Origin: Sporisorium sorghi
Lineage: Eukaryota; Basidiomycota; Ustilaginomycetes; Ustilaginales; Ustilaginaceae
Assembly (NCBI GenBank): GCA_023212695.1
Contig: JALCCG010000339.1
Coordinates: 1 to 20,988, forward strand
DNA length: 20,988 bases
Direction: 5' to 3'
Position numbers and translations under genes: made by a program. The first letter of the stretch is position 1, and every line of letters begins with the position of its first letter. Positions 1 through 8,947 of the stretch are shown here, piece by piece. Under the pieces are notes generated by a model. The model saw only the letters and a list, made by a program, of their open reading frames with translations. It searched no databases and had not been told where the DNA came from.

Positions 1-47
<47 letters not shown>

Positions 48-73
48 GGGAGGGGGGGACATTTCCCCCTTCC

Positions 74-130
<57 letters not shown>
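1..130. repeat. A44 / T55 homopolymer pair with a G/C-rich centre
   Basis: Positions 1-44 are all A and 76-130 are all T. Between them lie two G runs (45-50 and 52-58) and a C run (65-69). The A and T arms are complementary and the G and C runs partly so, so the strand could fold into a long imperfect hairpin. It lies immediately before the RPA12 leader. The window also ends in a simple repeat, so this may simply be where an assembly stopped. Run lengths this long are rarely called exactly. Confidence 0.9.
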
Positions 131-131
<1 letters not shown>

Positions 132-208
132 AGTTCTTCTCCCGCACACGACTTCCTCCTCCTCCTCCTCTGACCCTCAACATCACAGCAGCATTCATCA
201 TAGTCAAC

Positions 209-750
209 ATGTCGGCGCTTCCAGGTAAGTTGGAACGGGAAGGTCGAGCTCATTGTGTGATGATCAGTACGGAGCTGACACTCTGCGCCTTCACATTCGC
301 CACAACAGACAAGATCGGCTCGCTCCTCTTCTGCCCCAACTGCGGCTCTTTACTCGATGTCCCCGGCGACGAAGATTTCATCAAGTGCGCACCCTGCGGT
401 GCTGTACAGAACGCAAAAGGTGAGCCACCATCTCCACATCCTCTCCTACCAGTCGTCCCTACTAATCACGTCCACCGCCCTACGCAGTCTACGACAACCT
501 CTCCATCGTAACCCGCTCGCATCCATCCGCCTTCCCATCCGCACTGCGCCAAAAACGTCAGCTCGTCAACACAGCAGCTGCACTCGGCGACGACAAGAAA
601 CCCCAAGAAGCTACGATCAAGGAAAAGTGCCCTGGGTGCGGCAACGACGAGATGAACTTCCACACGCTCCAGCTGCGCTCGGCCGACGAGGGCACCACCG
701 TCTTCTACGACTGTCCCAAGTGCGGGTACAAGTTCAGTCAGAACAACTGA
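209..750 (+). CDS. RPA12: DNA-directed RNA polymerase I subunit RPA12 (three exons)
   Basis: This is the small zinc-ribbon subunit of RNA polymerase I, which supports RNA cleavage and termination during rRNA synthesis in the nucleolus. Exons are 209-224, 309-419 and 488-750. Introns (84 and 68 nt) have GT...AG ends, and the second has a TACTAATC branch-point-like site at 460-467. The joined product is 129 residues, close to the yeast length. It has an N-terminal zinc ribbon (Cys14, 17, 32, 35) and a C-terminal TFIIS-like ribbon (Cys90, 93, 118, 121) containing the acidic RSADEG loop at 106-111. The ribbons are joined by a short linker. Intron 1 is a multiple of three without a stop, so unspliced mRNA would insert 28 residues after Pro5. 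The stop is 98 nt from the ATG7 stop on the other strand. Identity is firm from the C-terminal motif. Confidence 0.95.
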
Positions 751-848
751 GCTCTCTCGCAGGTTTTTTGGTGTAAGGTTTTGCATCTCTCTCGACAGTG
801 TACTTGTAGCCCGTGTTTTCAATTCGATTGTACAGCAGATTCCTCGGT

Positions 849-3095
849 TTACAGGTCGTCGTCGTCGACGTCCCAGTCGACGGCTGCTTCGAGCTCCTCC
901 GCTTCGGCGTACATCTTGTCCAGCCCCGTGAGCTGTTCTAGGTACTGCTCCTCGTTGAATGCTTTCAGCAGCATGGCGAAACCCCGGGAGCGGTAGGCGT
1001 CGACTACGGCGCTGCTGCAGCCTGTGCAGCGGTCGTACGCCTGGCCGACCACGCGGAGCGTGTTGAACTGCGCCAGGAAGCCGCGCAGCTGGTGCGGGAC
1101 GATGCCAAGGACGGTGCTGGCGTTTGCGAGGGCTTGTGCGTCCTCGGTGGTGTGTTTCGACGTTTCCCCGGCGGTGGCGGGTGCGTGTACGCCGAGGTCG
1201 TGTTGTAGGACCGACACCATGAGCTCGACAGCGGACGCGCCCGCGATCGCAGCGAGGCCGGGGCGAGTTACGGTGCACATCTGGTCCAGCGTTCGATCTG
1301 TCAGTGAGTCCGAGGGCGCCACCACGTCGTTGCAGAAGTAGCATCCGAGGCGGCCGTGCCAGCTCTGGTTCGCGTTCGTGCCAGTGCCAGCCTGAGTCAC
1401 AGCAACTTCGTCTGGAGGTGGAGGCGGCGCTCCGTGGCGCATCACGAGATAGCTGTCAAACCCGAGCGCAGCATTGATCACCAGCTTACCCTTGGCCGCA
1501 CCCAGCAGCGTCGGCAGCCACCGGCTCTCTCTCGAATCCATCAGCAGATAGATCACGTCGTGGTCGTCTACCAGTTTTTCCAGCCGTTCTACATCCGCTC
1601 TGACATGCTCTTCGCTCGTGGGCGGCACCGGGTGGCCTGGCATCGGAATGCTCAGGCTGACACCTTTGGCATCGACCCCCGGGTAGATACGTGCCAACCG
1701 CTTGGCAGCGCACTCGGCCTTGGGCTGACCTCCTTCCAAACAATCTTCAAAGTCAAACAGCGGCTGGCGCACCGGGTTGGAGAACGACACCTTGGCCGAG
1801 TCGACCAGCGTGATCTGGCGCACGCCCCATCCGAGCAGAGCGCGTGCTACGTAGCAGCCGAGCGTGCCCGCACCGAGCAGCAGGCAGCGCGTGTTCTGGA
1901 TCGTTTCCAGCTTGATCTCGGGCATGATGCGCCAGCGCATGAGCTTGAGGTTCAGGTCGACCGCCTGGTCCGCCAGCTTTCGCGGGTCCATCAGTGGTCC
2001 CAAGTCGGCCACCTTGGGCGCGAGCTTGCCCTGTGCGTTGCGTTCCCAGCCCACCCCGCTGGGTGATCGCGGGTCGTTTGGCTTGCATGTGATTCTCGTC
2101 GTCCTTTCGCCCAGTTGGAGTCCTGAAGGCGAGGCGCTGTCGGCAGTTTGCGGGGTGGGCAGACGCACGTGTCCGACAACGCTCTTCATTGCGTCCGGTG
2201 AGGGATGGCCTGCGCTGCTAGCTACCTCGTCCTTCCAGCAGATGACCTGCGCCTGCTCAACGCCAAAGCGGGCGTGGAGGTATGCTAGAAGGTTGCGCAG
2301 AGGCCAGCCTGGAGTCTGAGCTGCACCCGAGGGATCCACAAAGCCAATGTACCGCTCCTCTTCCGGCACGCCGTCGAAGAAGGAAGCATAGGTGGAGATC
2401 CGCCCGCACTGCGCGCCCGAAGCGCCCGATGTCTTGAAGAGAAAGAAGCCTCTGCCTGCACTCTGCTGCTGAATCCAAGTGGCGAGTACACCGCACTGCG
2501 CAGCGTCCAACCGTGTAGAGATCGGCTTCCACGCTTCTGAACCATCTTGACCATCCTCGACGAGCTCCCACGGTGGATTTGTAACGAGAGCAGGATAGGC
2601 GAACCAGTAGTAGAACTTGAACTTTTTCAGGTCTGCGAATGTAAGAGCCAAAAAGGTGGTGAGGTGCGTTTCTGGATCTTGCTCTGCGTCTTGCGTCAGA
2701 CCCTTCCGGATGTCTTGAAGCGTGCTGTCAAAGATGGCTTGCTTGTCTGCATTGCGAAATGCTTCCACTGTGTTGAAGTTCTTCAGAATGCCGCGTGCGA
2801 CGATGGCTGATGAAGACGGCTGCTGAGTGGCGGAAGCAGACGTCGATGACTGGTTAGACGAGTCGTGCGACACACCGGATGTCTGCAGGCTGGTGGCATC
2901 CAGAGCGATCTGACTGCCAAGTGACACCAGTTCGCCCGTCTGGCGATCGAGAATGGCCTTGCCAGCAGTATAGTGAGCGTGGATGGGGACAGCATCGTCG
3001 CTGAGCTGCAGCTTGTCGATCTTGAGCGACGAGAGTTGCTGCCAAAAGGTCGGATGGATGTTGGTGCTAAACGGAGCAAATTTGAGGATCGCCAT
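849..3095 (-). CDS. ATG7: Ubiquitin-like modifier-activating enzyme ATG7 (autophagy E1)
   Basis: Atg7 is the cytosolic E1 enzyme that adenylates Atg8 and Atg12, holds them as thioesters and passes them to Atg3 and Atg10. The 748-residue product is intronless. The N-terminal Atg7-specific domain covers about residues 1-330. The nucleotide-binding GAGTLGC is at 408-414, followed by the conserved NPVRQPLF segment at 440-447. Zinc-type cysteine pairs are at 585/588 and 690/693. The catalytic cysteine is Cys607 in DQMCTVTRPG. The acidic tail WDVDDDDL matches the Atg8-binding C-terminus of the family. The start is set at MAILKFAPF, which matches Atg7 N-termini. The frame stays open for 51 codons upstream (to 3248), but that stretch is Ser/His-rich and unlike Atg7. 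A Ser/Thr/Gln-rich insert at about 72-96 makes it longer than the 630-residue yeast protein. It lies downstream of the capping enzyme on the same strand. Confidence 0.96.
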   Translation of the reverse strand: MAILKFAPFSTNIHPTFWQQLSSLKIDKLQLSDDAVPIHAHYTAGKAILDRQTGELVSLGSQIALDATSLQTSGVSHDSSNQSSTSASATQQPSSSAIVARGILKNFNTVEAFRNADKQAIFDSTLQDIRKGLTQDAEQDPETHLTTFLALTFADLKKFKFYYWFAYPALVTNPPWELVEDGQDGSEAWKPISTRLDAAQCGVLATWIQQQSAGRGFFLFKTSGASGAQCGRISTYASFFDGVPEEERYIGFVDPSGAAQTPGWPLRNLLAYLHARFGVEQAQVICWKDEVASSAGHPSPDAMKSVVGHVRLPTPQTADSASPSGLQLGERTTRITCKPNDPRSPSGVGWERNAQGKLAPKVADLGPLMDPRKLADQAVDLNLKLMRWRIMPEIKLETIQNTRCLLLGAGTLGCYVARALLGWGVRQITLVDSAKVSFSNPVRQPLFDFEDCLEGGQPKAECAAKRLARIYPGVDAKGVSLSIPMPGHPVPPTSEEHVRADVERLEKLVDDHDVIYLLMDSRESRWLPTLLGAAKGKLVINAALGFDSYLVMRHGAPPPPPDEVAVTQAGTGTNANQSWHGRLGCYFCNDVVAPSDSLTDRTLDQMCTVTRPGLAAIAGASAVELMVSVLQHDLGVHAPATAGETSKHTTEDAQALANASTVLGIVPHQLRGFLAQFNTLRVVGQAYDRCTGCSSAVVDAYRSRGFAMLLKAFNEEQYLEQLTGLDKMYAEAEELEAAVDWDVDDDDL

Positions 3096-3548
3096 TGAGA
3101 GAGGGTATACTCGGTATGATGAGCCTGACGAGCTGGACGAGGTGCGGTGGTGGCGATGTGCTGTCAAAGCTGATGAGGTTGAGAGTAAGATGGTGGCGAG
3201 GCACAAAGGAGTGGAGAGTGTTCGCAAAGGGTCTTTGAAAGGGTCCAACGCCCGAGCATTTCTGGCTCGTGCTCAGCTTCAAAATCTTGGGTTAGCTTGC
3301 AACTTTGCCGGCATCACTCAGCACTTGGGTCCCTACAACAGTCGCCCGACGTCAGACTCCATGTTCATGCTACGATAGACTCTCAGCTCATTCACTTCGC
3401 TCAGCTGTTTGGAGACGGTCATGCCAGCAACTGCGAGATATCAAAAAGAAAGTTTGATATAAAAAAAAAAAAAAAAAAAAAAAAAGGGGGCGCTAAAAAT
3501 ACAACAACAAAAAGGATGAAGCTGAAATGCAAATGGCGAGAACGCTCA
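3096..3548. other. Intergenic: ATG7 upstream region with A25 tract
   Basis: This is the 453 nt between the capping-enzyme stop and the ATG7 start, so it should hold the terminator of the first and the promoter of the second. The only striking element is an uninterrupted A25 run at 3461-3485 followed by G5; read on the gene strand it is C5 then T25. No gene was recognised. Short open frames here have no family resemblance. Confidence 0.6.
3461..3485. repeat. A25 homopolymer
   Basis: Twenty-five consecutive A, preceded by GATAT and followed by GGGGG. It lies 64 nt past the capping-enzyme stop codon and about 366 nt upstream of the ATG7 start. On the transcribed strand it is a T tract, the kind of element that can exclude nucleosomes at fungal promoters; that role is inference. 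Confidence 0.9.
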
Positions 3549-4955
3549 TCATCTTCGAACCAATCCAGGTGGACCGCCGGATACAAGCGGCGGCGCCCTT
3601 CCTTTGACACCCTGGTACGCCATACCTCCGAAAGGCAAGGACGGATCGTACATCTGCGAAGCACCGGACTGCTGATGACTCGAGGCTGCTAGCGACGACG
3701 ACAATGTCGAAGTAGGCGCGGGCGCTTGTCCTGCTTCTTGGCGCCGCCTCTCCCTTTCAGGCGTCTTCCAAGCTGCGCGGATGGCAGGCGCGGCCTTGAC
3801 GAGCTCGTCAGCCTCAACACCATCGCGGATCGACTTGAGGATCTTTTCGACAATGGAGCGATGGTTGCCGTGGTGCTTGTCGTCGCGGATACGCATCATG
3901 CGCCATCTCGGCGGTAGCGATAAGCCTTGAGAGAGGTAAGGCTCGGTGGCTGGTTGTGGGTCGACACTCCAAACACACTCGACGATACGGTCGTCAAACT
4001 GCTCTCCGGACTCGACCATCTGTCTCCATTCTTCTGGCTCGACCCAGAGCTCGTCGAAGAACTCGTAGTCCTCGTTGGCAGAGTCGCCGAGATACTGATG
4101 CAGCTCGAAGAAGGGCATGACGCTGAGGTTGGGCAGGTTGCCGCGAGGATCGCAATCGAGATCTGGCGGGAAGCGGAGGATCAGCTTGAAGTCGATCGTG
4201 TTTTCGTTTGGTGGCTTCCACTTGAGAATCTTGGGGTCTGTGCCCATCTCGTATCCGCTGTTGAGGCAGGTGAAGATGAGACCGTCGTTGCCATGCAACA
4301 GGTTGGGCACGGTCTCGCAGAGCACCATCTGAATGCCATAGGCCAGATCCATCTTTTTGACCTGGACATCGAACGGACGACGCGCCGCAGCTGCCGGGTT
4401 GCGTTTGAGGTAGTCGACATAGGGCGGATAGACAAAGCTCTTGAGACGCCCGTAGCGCTTGCTGAGCGGACGATTTGCGAGCAACTCCCGATCGAGCACG
4501 ATGAGGTCAAAGAGAAGCAGCACGAGCTTCTGCTTGCCGCTTGCGTCAGTATCGATGACCAGCTCGCCGTCCATCAGCGTATGTGTGCGCATGCCGTTCA
4601 AGCGAGCCACTTCGGGGTCCTTGGGCGTGTGGTGTGGGAAAACGAGGCCGTCGACTTTGTAGTAGTCATTCTTGCGATCGATGAGGAAGACTTCCTGAAT
4701 GCCGGTGGATGAAGGAATGACGATGAGGATGAGGACACGCTGACCGTCGGACTTCTCGCAGACCCAGTAGTCTTCGGACTGGAGGAGCGCGATGGATGAC
4801 TTTTCGAACGAGACGGGTTGCGAACCTGGGAAGCGCGAGTGTCTGAGACGACACAGATCGCGCACATGGTCTCGTAGGAAGTTGAGCTGCTGTGGATCTT
4901 CGATCTTGCGTCCGGGCACGTTTGGAACGCTGGCAGCGTGGCCCAAGGGCGCCAT
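3549..4955 (-). CDS. CEG1: mRNA guanylyltransferase (capping enzyme alpha subunit)
   Basis: This nuclear enzyme transfers GMP from GTP onto the diphosphate end of nascent RNA polymerase II transcripts. The product has 468 residues with no intron, close to yeast Ceg1 (459). All nucleotidyltransferase motifs are visible: motif I with the GMP-accepting Lys68 in EKSDGQR, motif III near LIDRKNDYY (91-99), DGELVID at 129-135, DGLIFTC at 224-230, LKWKP at 244-248, and the OB-fold motif WRMMRIRDDK at 351-360. The fungal layout is seen, with no attached RNA triphosphatase domain. The last 70 or so residues are Ser/Pro/Gly-rich and probably disordered. The ATG at 4953-4955 is the first in frame and gives the usual short N-terminus. 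The gene is divergent from the CYSTM-type gene across 1.3 kb. Confidence 0.96.
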   Translation of the reverse strand: MAPLGHAASVPNVPGRKIEDPQQLNFLRDHVRDLCRLRHSRFPGSQPVSFEKSSIALLQSEDYWVCEKSDGQRVLILIVIPSSTGIQEVFLIDRKNDYYKVDGLVFPHHTPKDPEVARLNGMRTHTLMDGELVIDTDASGKQKLVLLLFDLIVLDRELLANRPLSKRYGRLKSFVYPPYVDYLKRNPAAAARRPFDVQVKKMDLAYGIQMVLCETVPNLLHGNDGLIFTCLNSGYEMGTDPKILKWKPPNENTIDFKLILRFPPDLDCDPRGNLPNLSVMPFFELHQYLGDSANEDYEFFDELWVEPEEWRQMVESGEQFDDRIVECVWSVDPQPATEPYLSQGLSLPPRWRMMRIRDDKHHGNHRSIVEKILKSIRDGVEADELVKAAPAIRAAWKTPERERRRQEAGQAPAPTSTLSSSLAASSHQQSGASQMYDPSLPFGGMAYQGVKGRAPPLVSGGPPGLVRR

Positions 4956-5131
4956 GATTGCTGGTCAGGCGTCACTGAGATAATACGACGACGGCGACGA
5001 CGATTGGCGGCAAAGCGTGAAAAGTGCGCTCGAGGGAGTCACGCAGCTGGGTCGCCGACCAGCGCCCTGTGTAAGTAGCAGCAGCTCTGTGCTGAGCCCG
5101 GCGTTCGCTCGGCGAGGGCGAGCGTGTTCGA

Positions 5132-5158
5132 GTGTGTGTGTGTGTGTGTGTGTGTGTG
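5132..5158. repeat. (GT)13 microsatellite
   Basis: There are 27 nt of uninterrupted GT on the plus strand, or (AC)n on the strand of the capping-enzyme gene. It begins 177 nt upstream of that gene's start codon and could lie in its promoter or 5' leader. Confidence 0.92.
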
Positions 5159-5924
5159 ATGGATCGATGGAGAAGGAGAAGGGTCGAAAGTGTCTCGAAT
5201 GCGTGCATACAGGAGAAATCGTTTGCTGCGCCATCCCGATCTCGGCTTGGCGTCTCTACCGATCTGATCCCGATTTTGAGCATTTCGAACCTCAAAATCG
5301 TGCGTGACATCGCCTGACCGACGGCTCAATTCAAACGAAAAAGGGCTCGCGATAGTGGCCTCGATATGAAGTTGGCTGACCACGATGACGCTGACCAGTA
5401 CTCGGTACTCGAACAATCGACGGCCACAATTGAAGCGAGTGGGGGGTTTTTTTTTTTTGATCGCCATTCTTTCGTGCTAATCGAGCGACCACTGCTCGGA
5501 GGGTCCAAGCCGTGCAGTTTCTGTCATCATGGTTTCCCTGGGGTCGGTCGCCTCCGCAGCGAGCCGGCGGTCGGCAGCGCGAGAGTTAGACGTGCGTGCG
5601 TTTGCGTGTGGGTCGCTTTCAAAAATGGCTGGCTGTGAGTCGAAAATAGAAGCTCGAATCGCTCACACGGGAACAAAAGGAAAGTCTTGCTTCAGGAATG
5701 AGATTGGCCGGTGCTAACGTTAAGCAGCGAAGCGATACGCGAATCGAGAAGGCGACGAAGGAGGTTCGGGCTGTTCCGCCACGCTCACAAGCAAAGCCTT
5801 TGCTAACGCGGACTTTTGTTTCAAGAAAAGAAAGAGACGAGCTAGCGCACAGCCCACTTTCTTCCTGACCTTGAGGAATTCTGCCTGGAATCTAAAAAAA
5901 CACAGCCCCCCCCACAACCGAATC

Positions 5925-5966
5925 TCTTTTTCTTTTTCTTTTTCTTTTTTTCTTTTTTTTTTTTTT
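5925..5966. repeat. Pyrimidine tract of CTTTTT units
   Basis: Repeated units of C followed by four to seven T end in a run of about 15 T. It lies roughly 280 nt upstream of the CYSTM-type start codon. It resembles the pyrimidine-rich stretches common near fungal transcription starts; no function is shown. Confidence 0.8.
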
Positions 5967-6149
5967 GGGTCAGCGGCACAGCAGCACAGCAATTGCACAA
6001 CCCTTCAGCCCACAATTTCGGTCACCGTTGAAGCAGCGTTTGAGCGTTCGATTGGAACAAAGTCAGACCACGTTAAGTGACAGAGCGAGACAGAAAGGGG
6101 GTCATCGCTCCCGAACATCTCTTTCTCCACACTTCCACCATCCATCCTC

Positions 6150-6157
6150 TTTATAAC
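6150..6157 (+). promoter_or_regulatory. Probable TATA box of the CYSTM-type gene
   Basis: TTTATAAC lies 91 nt before the start codon of the Cys-rich small protein gene, leaving room for a leader of about 60-70 nt. A C/T-rich leader and an AC tract follow it. Assignment rests on sequence and spacing only. Confidence 0.5.
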
Positions 6158-6215
6158 GACTCTTGACTCGTTCGCATCCTCGACCTATCTCACCAACTCC
6201 TTTCACCCTCTTCGA

Positions 6216-6237
6216 ACACACACACACACACACACAC
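6216..6237. repeat. (AC)11 microsatellite in the 5' leader
   Basis: There are 22 nt of AC repeat ending 10 nt before the start codon at 6248. If the TATA-like site at 6150 is used, the repeat is transcribed and forms most of the leader next to the start codon. Confidence 0.92.
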
Positions 6238-6247
6238 GCACATCAAC

Positions 6248-7082
6248 ATGTCGGCTAAGGACTACTACGGCGGCCAGGGTGGTGGTACGTACTGATTGCA
6301 GCATCTGGCTGGAGTTGGAGCTCTATCGATTATATCGCGCACATCGGACATATCCCGAATCCATCCGCTTGCGCACACGAACGACGACAACCGAGAGCGG
6401 ATCGCTGCCGATAGCAGGGGCGACAAAGCATATTTCGCTTTCCACTGCTTCTATTTCGGCTGCCTTGCGACACGGCGAGCTGGAAAGGATTCGCGATTCG
6501 AGTTGCTCTTCTGACGCAGCAGCGACCAACTCTGGCCCTGCTTGAAGCGCCCTTTTCAGCACGCCGCTCTCGAGGCCTAGCTTATGATCGCGCTCTGCCT
6601 TGCTCGACGTGATGGATCACCCGCGACCAATCGATGCGTTCGACACTCTAGCTCTAGCCAGCCCCTATGCTTGCGACACTGGCGCGCAATCCAGACCTTG
6701 TTTCACTGACACTATCGCCTTTCGTGATGTTACTCTCTCATCCCGCAGGATACCCCCAGCAAGGCTACGGCCAGCAGCCCCCTCAGCAGGGTTACTACCC
6801 TCCTCCTCCTCAGCAGGCGTACGGTGGCCAGCCTCAGCAGGGCTACTACCCTCAGCCCCAGCCCCAGCCTGTCTACGTGCAGCAGCCACAGCAGAACAAG
6901 GGCGGCAGCGGCGGTCCAGGCGCGTGCTGCGCGTGCTGTGCCGGTATGCTCGCCTGTTGCTGCCTCGAGGACCTCTGTCTTGGTATGTTTCGTGTGGCCA
7001 CATCTCTCTCTACCCTTCGTTACGGCGTTGCTGACCTCGTTCTTGCCTCTGATTTCGTGCTCCTGCAGACTGCATATTCTAA
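6248..7082 (+). CDS. Small Pro/Gln/Tyr-rich CYSTM-family protein (three exons)
   Basis: Exons 6248-6284, 6749-6982 and 7069-7082 join to 94 residues. Introns are 464 and 86 nt, starting GTACGT and GTATGT and ending CAG. The N-terminal two thirds repeat Gly, Tyr, Pro and Gln (units such as PQQGYY). The C-terminus is a cysteine-dense stretch with CCACCAGMLACCC, ending LEDLCLDCIF. This layout, a flexible PQ/GY-rich head and a short Cys-rich hydrophobic tail, is that of the eukaryotic CYSTM module. Family members are tail-anchored or membrane-associated and often linked to stress. The last exon adds only four residues, but they complete the conserved pattern, which supports the splice model. Retained intron 2 would keep reading through different residues. 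The specific role is unknown. Confidence 0.85.
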
Positions 7083-7807
7083 GCGGCTCAAGGTGCTCTA
7101 GCATCCACTCGGCTTTGTGTATACTCTCAGCTTGCTATCCAGCGTGGCAAGCGCCGCCTTTCTTATCCCCCTTGTTACGCTCGACCATGGGACAACGACC
7201 ACACCGTGTCGTCTCAAGCAAGGCCGTTGGTATTGCTGACGGTCAGCTCAGAGTGCTGCATCTTGGTGCCCGATTCTTACGAACCACTGTACGTATTTCA
7301 ACGACAATAATACCTTTGAACGCTTGTCGAGTGTCGCCTCTCTGTCTCGATCGCTTTCGTTCGCGACGTAGCAACTTGATCATGACATTCAACTGTGGTC
7401 GAGTGTATTCTCTGCAGCTGGCTCAGACGAGAACATGGTAACACAAGCTGGCTGGCTAGCGATGCGGCCTTCCTCATGGAGGCAAGTACTCTATGAGCTT
7501 GCTGAGCCATTCTTGTATCTCGTAGCATCACCTCGACAAGACAACACGCTGGTGGCTTTGGCAAAATTCAGAAATTGTTAGGCCATTTGCTGGTGACAAC
7601 TTCGGGAAAAAAAAAAAAAAAAAAAATAAAAATAAAAAAAAATTAAAATTCTCTCGGCCAGCTCCACATCGATCACCTTTTCGAAACGCGTACAATTCGA
7701 GCCAAAAAGCGCAGTTTGACTGACGCACAGACGCATTCTCTCTACCGCAACCAACACCTTGCCGTTCTCTCTTGCTGCTCTCCCACCACCACACAATCCT
7801 CGCAATC
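7083..7807. other. Intergenic: proteasome beta5 upstream region
   Basis: This 725-nt stretch lies between the CYSTM-type stop and the beta5 start. It holds an A20 tract at 7607-7626 that continues into an A/T-only stretch to about 7650, some 160-200 nt before the start codon. No gene was recognised. The sequence GGTGGCTTTGGCAAAA at 7551-7566 only resembles a split yeast proteasome control element. Confidence 0.55.
7607..7650. repeat. A20 and A/T-only tract
   Basis: Twenty A are followed by A-rich sequence broken only by T. It lies upstream of the beta5 start at a distance where a nucleosome-free promoter tract would be expected. Confidence 0.85.
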
Positions 7808-8767
7808 ATGAACTCGATACTCTCCCGCTTCGACCAGCCCGCCAGCTCGTCGTTTGGCGCCTCGAGCTCCAACGCGGACCAGCTCATGGGCGCACCAGGC
7901 CAGTTCGATCTGCCCAACATGGACCCGGCCACGTTCCTGTCGCAGTACACCGACGTCGACTCGTCCAATCCCGCTGCCAAGATCAAGCTCGCTCACGGTA
8001 CCACTACGCTCGCCTTCCGCTTCCGTGGCGGCATCATCGTGTGCGTCGACTCGAGAGCGACTGCGGGATCGTACATCGCATCCGGCACGGTGAAGAAGGT
8101 GATTGAGATCAACCCGTACCTGCTCGGCACCATGGCGGGCGGTGCAGCGGACTGCCAGTACTGGGAGACGTACCTCGGGATCCAGTGTCGGCTGCACGAG
8201 CTGCGCAACAAGGAGCGCATCTCGGTCGCTGCTGCCAGCAAGTACCTCAGCAACCTCGTGTACGGTTACAAGGGCATGGGTCTGTCGATGGGCACCATGA
8301 TCTGCGGCTGGGACAAGACCGGCCCCGCGCTCTTTTACGTTGATTCGGACGGCACGCGTCTCAAGGGCGACGTGTTCAGCGTCGGCTCCGGCTCCACCTT
8401 CGCATACGGCGTGCTCGACCAGGGCTACAAGTGGGACCTCTCGGATGAAGAGGCACAGGAACTCGGCCGTCGCTCCATCTACGCCGCTGCTCACAGAGAC
8501 GCATACTCGGGTAACACGGTCAACCTCTACCACGTGCGCGAGAACGGTTGGGAGTTCATCGCCAACTACGACGTGTCCAAGCTGCACTACGATGGGCCGG
8601 GTGACGACGTGCCCGGTGCTCCAGGTGGAGGGTACGGTTGGGAGGTGAGGAACAAGGGGCTGTCGTCCAAGTTGGAGGCACAGCCGGGACAGAGCGTGAG
8701 TGGACAGGGTGGTAGGTTTGCGGATGAACAGCCGCTCGCTGCGCAGGTTCGACCCGAGCAGGCATGA
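7808..8767 (+). CDS. PRE2: 20S proteasome subunit beta type-5 (chymotrypsin-like site)
   Basis: This is the catalytic beta5 subunit of the 20S core, cutting after large hydrophobic residues. The 319-residue product is intronless. The propeptide covers residues 1-64 and self-cleavage at Gly64/Thr65 would expose the catalytic threonine of TTTLAF. Counting that residue as Thr1, Asp17, Arg19 and Lys33 are all in place (VDSRAT, TVKK), and [12 protein letters not shown] marks the family core. The mature part is about 255 residues, roughly 40 longer than the yeast subunit as I recall it. The extra is a Gly/Pro/Gln-rich tail after the last strand. The frame is open for 12 codons upstream (ATG at 7772), but the ATG at 7808 gives the expected N-terminus. 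It converges on the sirtuin. Confidence 0.95.
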   Translation: MNSILSRFDQPASSSFGASSSNADQLMGAPGQFDLPNMDPATFLSQYTDVDSSNPAAKIKLAHGTTTLAFRFRGGIIVCVDSRATAGSYIASGTVKKVIEINPYLLGTMAGGAADCQYWETYLGIQCRLHELRNKERISVAAASKYLSNLVYGYKGMGLSMGTMICGWDKTGPALFYVDSDGTRLKGDVFSVGSGSTFAYGVLDQGYKWDLSDEEAQELGRRSIYAAAHRDAYSGNTVNLYHVRENGWEFIANYDVSKLHYDGPGDDVPGAPGGGYGWEVRNKGLSSKLEAQPGQSVSGQGGRFADEQPLAAQVRPEQA

Positions 8768-8947
8768 TTGGCGCAACGTTTTCCTTTTCTGTACATTATC
8801 ACTCCTTTGCGCCAACCAGTGCTCAGCGTGCATCACATTCTGTTTCCATATTACTCGGATTCCGAGTTGGAAAGGTGCTGCAGTTGTGATCCACCGCCTC
8901 GTACCCGCTGCGAGTGACGCTATAGGGCTCGTATCGATGCGCGCCAA

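Larger units (their letters stand above)
4956..6247. other. Intergenic: divergent promoter region rich in simple repeats
   Basis: This 1.3-kb stretch separates two divergent genes. It contains a GT dinucleotide tract (5132-5158), G6T12 (5441-5458), a C/T tract built on CTTTTT units (5925-5966) and an AC tract (6216-6237), plus a TATA-like TTTATAAC at 6150-6157. I found no protein-coding gene and no RNA gene. Open frames here read through the repeats and look like chance. Confidence 0.6.

Noticed and set aside
3096..3248. Extra 51 codons at the ATG7 N-terminus
   Set aside because: The frame is open, but the added residues are low-complexity, and the downstream ATG gives the typical Atg7 start.
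7551..7566. Possible Rpn4-type proteasome control element upstream of PRE2
   Set aside because: The yeast element GGTGGCAAA is split here by extra bases, and Rpn4 control is not established outside ascomycete yeasts.
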